Assembly: GCA_046347945.1 (NCBI GenBank)
Contig: JAXMFB010000005.1
Coordinates: 62,001 to 126,000 of the forward strand
Direction: 5' to 3'
DNA from: Zeimonas sp046347945
GTDB lineage: Bacteria > Pseudomonadota > Gammaproteobacteria > Burkholderiales > Burkholderiaceae_E
Length of the DNA: 64,000 nt
In this document: piece by piece, positions 61,941 through 64,000 of the stretch
Position numbering within the stretch: the stretch's first letter is position 1
Layout of the letters: every line of letters begins with the position of its first letter
Program-made: the position numbers and the translations under genes
The notes under the pieces: model-generated
Database searches by the model: none
Told to the model about the DNA's origin: nothing
The model's input: only the letters and a program-made list of their open reading frames with translations

Positions 61941-62997
61941 CCTCGATCGCGACCAGGCGCCGACCCGCCTTCACCACGAAGTCCACCTCATGGTTGCGCT
62001 CGCGCCAGTAGAACAACTCGCAGAGGCCGGCCGTCGCCGCGTTGGCGAGGTGCGCGCCGACGGCCGACTCGACCAGCCGCCCCCGGAACTCGCGGTCTGC
62101 GCGCGCCTCGCCGAGGGTCAGCCCGGAAACGGCCGTCATCAGCGCCGTGTCGAGCACCTGAAGCTTCGGGCTGGAGCCGCGACTGCGCGCGACATCGCCC
62201 GCGTACTTCGGCAGCCCGCGCACCATTCCCGCGCCCGCGAGCAGGTCGAGGTAGTGGGCGAGCGTGGTGGTGTTCCCCGCGTCCTGCAATTGCCCGAGCA
62301 TCTTCGTGTACGAGAGCACCTGCCCCGAGTAGCGGCAGGCGAGTTCGAACAGGCGGCGAAGCAAGGCGGGCTTGTCCACGCGCGTGAGCAGCAGCACGTC
62401 GCGCGCGATCGAGGTTTCGATCAGGCTGTCGGCTACATACCGCACCCAGCGGTCCGGCTCGGCGATGAGCGGCGCGGCGCCCGGATAGCCGCCGTAGAAC
62501 AGGTATTGCTCGAGCGACCAGCCGAAAGCCTCGCGCATTTCGAGGAGTGTCCAGTGCGGAAGGTGGAGCACCTCGAAACGGCCGGCGAGGCTCTCGGTCA
62601 GGCCCTGCGCAATGAGGAGCGGCGCCGAGCCGAGCAACACCACCTTTAGCGGGCGCCGTGCGCGGGTGTCTTCGTCCCAAAGGCGCTTCACGGTCTCGGA
62701 CCAGCCGGGGATCTTCTGGATCTCGTCGAGCACGAGCACCGCCCCGGATCGGCCGGCCTCGAGCCGAGCCGCCTCCCACTGCTGGCCGATCCAGCCGGCG
62801 CCACGCAGGGTCGGTTCGTCGGCACTGGCGTATCGCACCGGCGCGTCCAGGGCGTCGGTCACCTGCTGCACCAGCGTCGATTTCCCCACCTGCCGCGGAC
62901 CGGCCACGACCTGCAAGAAACGGCGTGGCTCGGCGAGGCGGCGGGCGAGGACGGCCGCGTGGGGGCGCTGGAAGGGAACCCTCGGTTTACTCACCAT
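61792..62997 (-). CDS. AAA-type ATPase with DUF4143 nuclease-like domain
   Basis: 401 residues. Walker A GPRQVGKST at 33-41, Walker B in AVLVLDEIQKIP near 87, a sensor-like VVLLGSAP near 118 and a C-terminal DUF4143 domain with a PD-(D/E)xK-like pattern (NHEVDFVVKAGRRLVAIEVK, near 330). The family is widespread in accessory regions; roles proposed include toxin or defence-related and regulatory, none established. The start codon lies inside a perfect inverted repeat and has no Shine-Dalgarno. It converges on the YbjQ gene with a 149-base overlap. Confidence 0.92.
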   Translation of the reverse strand: MVSKPRVPFQRPHAAVLARRLAEPRRFLQVVAGPRQVGKSTLVQQVTDALDAPVRYASADEPTLRGAGWIGQQWEAARLEAGRSGAVLVLDEIQKIPGWSETVKRLWDEDTRARRPLKVVLLGSAPLLIAQGLTESLAGRFEVLHLPHWTLLEMREAFGWSLEQYLFYGGYPGAAPLIAEPDRWVRYVADSLIETSIARDVLLLTRVDKPALLRRLFELACRYSGQVLSYTKMLGQLQDAGNTTTLAHYLDLLAGAGMVRGLPKYAGDVARSRGSSPKLQVLDTALMTAVSGLTLGEARADREFRGRLVESAVGAHLANAATAGLCELFYWRERNHEVDFVVKAGRRLVAIEVKSGRAPQAYAGTEAFAQTFEVHRALLVGGDGISLEDFLSRPVARWIGP

Positions 62998-63026
62998 ATT
63001 GAGTAATTTTACTCAATATGGTGAGT
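62989..63026. repeat. Perfect 18-bp inverted repeat over the ATPase start codon
   Basis: Left arm 62989-63006 and right arm 63009-63026 are exact reverse complements (ACTCACCATATTGAGTAA) around a two-base spacer. It is AT-rich (12 G/C of 38) in a 70% GC surrounding. The ATPase ATG (62995-62997) is inside the left arm, so a transcript would bury the start codon in the stem. It may be an operator, an mRNA switch or the boundary of a mobile gene. Confidence 0.9.
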
Positions 63027-63062
63027 GATTCAAGAAGACGAGCGCCCCGGCCCTGACCGGGA

Positions 63063-63332
63063 TCAGCGGGCCTCGCGCTCCTGCGCCCGGATCAGCCGGG
63101 AAAGGTGGGTGCTCGCCAGCGTGACGTCTTCCGGGGACAGCAGCTGCGGGGCGTTGTCCAGGAAGGCCGGCAACGCCTTCGGCTCCAGCACCCAGATCTC
63201 GCGCGTGGCGCCGGGCCGCAGCTCGACAAACCAGCCCGGAAACAGCACGACCGGACGGACAGGCATCCGCTTGCCGGTGGTTTCGGCGAGCAGATCACGC
63301 AGCCACCTTGCCTGCGCCAAGGCCTGCACCAC
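63063..63332 (-). pseudogene. NERD-domain (nuclease-related) protein, C-terminal remnant
   Basis: 89 codons with the recognisable NERD-type end QARWLRDLLAETTGKRMPV and RPVVLFPGWFVELRPG. The open frame continues upstream to a stop at 63435-63437 but holds only weak further similarity (GRPAIVADAKRDRAGGQGT), and the conserved N-terminal catalytic half is missing. The start is a GTG without a ribosome site. Most likely a 5'-truncated remnant. Confidence 0.55.
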
Positions 63333-63448
63333 CGTTCCTTGACCACCCGCACGATCCCGTTTAGCGTCGGCGACGATTGCCGGCCGGCCATTACTCGGTG
63401 CGGTCTCCCCGCAGTCCGGATTCCTCGAGCCCCGTTACGGAGCCTTCG

Positions 63449-64000
63449 ATGTTCTGGGAACACGAAGACTGGTCCACCCTCGACGCCGGCGAACTCGCCG
63501 ACGCGCTGGCGTTGGTGCGCGCCGGCCTGCCGAAGCACGAGCGCGGCGCGTTCACGCTCGTAGACCGCGACGATCCGCATGCGATCGACGACGAAGGCCT
63601 GCGCGTACGCTCGATTCGGGTGCGCCGATTGAGCTTTTACCGGGACCACTGGCTGTACGAACTGGGGGTGTCGCCCGAGGCGGCCGGCTTTGCGAATCGC
63701 TACGAATCGGCGCGAGCCTTCGTCGTGGTGTCGCCGACCGACGGGTCCGAAGCGTCGGCGGCCGAGATCGTCGTCCCGTTGCCGCCGCACCGGCGGCCCG
63801 CGCTCGCCGACCGCGAGAACGCTGTCTCCGCCGTGCTGCTCGACTGGTCCAGTGGCGTCATCTACCAGTTGAACGAGCGCGCCCGCATGCGGCTCTCGCG
63901 CGATGGGCGAGTCGATCGGCAGCTCGCGCTCGAGTATCTCGACTTCTTCGTCTCGTTCATTGGAGGCGCCGACTCACGCGAGCCGTTCCTGCTGCTGGAC
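63449..64000 (+). CDS. Uncharacterised protein, runs off the window (partial)
   Basis: 184 codons are open from ATG 63449 (MFWEHEDWSTLDAGELADAL) to the end of the window with no stop. The sequence is balanced and protein-like: RVRRLSFYRDHWLYELGVSP, FVVVSPTDGSEASAAEIVVP, then ALEYLDFFVSFIGGADSREP. A GAGCC before the ATG is a weak ribosome site. I do not recognise a family. Acidic, probably cytoplasmic, no signal peptide or helix in the membrane. Position next to the NERD-like remnant and the ATPase suggests an accessory region. Confidence 0.72.
   Translation, partial: MFWEHEDWSTLDAGELADALALVRAGLPKHERGAFTLVDRDDPHAIDDEGLRVRSIRVRRLSFYRDHWLYELGVSPEAAGFANRYESARAFVVVSPTDGSEASAAEIVVPLPPHRRPALADRENAVSAVLLDWSSGVIYQLNERARMRLSRDGRVDRQLALEYLDFFVSFIGGADSREPFLLLD

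Overview
The window is 64 kb of very GC-rich DNA (about 70% by eye) with dense, largely co-directional genes, many ATGA/GTGA stop-start overlaps and frequent GTG starts. Gene content (tandem cytochrome c5 domains, Liv-type ABC clusters fused to CoA chemistry, TRAP plus class III CoA-transferase, MHS transporters) points to a chromosomal segment of a betaproteobacterium, most likely of the order Burkholderiales. I found no tRNA, rRNA, CRISPR array, phage gene or transposase.

Region 1 (1-13.8 kb) is a copper resistance island. A plus-strand RND pump (adaptor and inner-membrane pump) with a small periplasmic protein converges on a long minus-strand operon read from 13.2 to 4.9 kb: small periplasmic protein, outer-membrane TolC-type lipoprotein, multicopper oxidase, cupredoxin, CusF-like protein, two conserved unknown proteins, a DUF2933 membrane protein, a CopA-type Cu(I) P-type ATPase and a membrane-bound cytochrome c. 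A Cys/His-rich secreted protein lies upstream. Region 2 (13.9-17 kb) holds two c5-type cytochrome genes with three near-identical haem modules, an extradiol dioxygenase and a nitroreductase.

Region 3 (17-25.4 kb) is a single eight-gene operon: livK-livG-livF-livH-livM, enoyl-CoA hydratase, acyl-CoA ligase and a double-hotdog hydratase. It appears to import a carboxylic acid, activate it to a CoA thioester and start its breakdown. Upstream sits a near-consensus sigma-54 promoter and, about 130 bp further up, an inverted repeat suitable for an enhancer-binding protein.

Region 4 (25.5-41.5 kb) contains housekeeping and transport genes: a flavin-binding protein, a YyaL-type thioredoxin-domain protein, a MoaD-like/BNR-propeller pair with its own promoter, an Fbp-type ABC transporter, a cupin, an alpha-glucan phosphorylase, a zinc/metal uptake cluster without a local ATPase gene, a GDT1-family transporter and an acetyltransferase. 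Region 5 (41.5-48.9 kb) has a broken ECF42-type sigma factor still beside its DGPF/YCII partner genes, an OmpR-type regulator, an MHS-family transporter and a KdpDE-like two-component system whose kinase lacks the K+-sensing N-terminal domain.

Region 6 (49-57.8 kb) has a pyruvyl-transferase-like gene, a frameshifted MFS gene and a LysR-controlled operon joining a lyase, a class III CoA-transferase and a TRAP transporter, probably for an organic acid. Region 7 (57.8-64 kb) is a mixture of small enzymes, a four-domain lipoprotein, CreA, a YbjQ-like protein, a DUF4143-type ATPase with a perfect 18-bp inverted repeat over its start codon, and several gene remnants. Decayed genes recur across the window (DUF1640-like, ECF42, MFS, DUF5666-like, NERD-like), and two genes appear to have lost their native stop and now run into a convergent neighbour.
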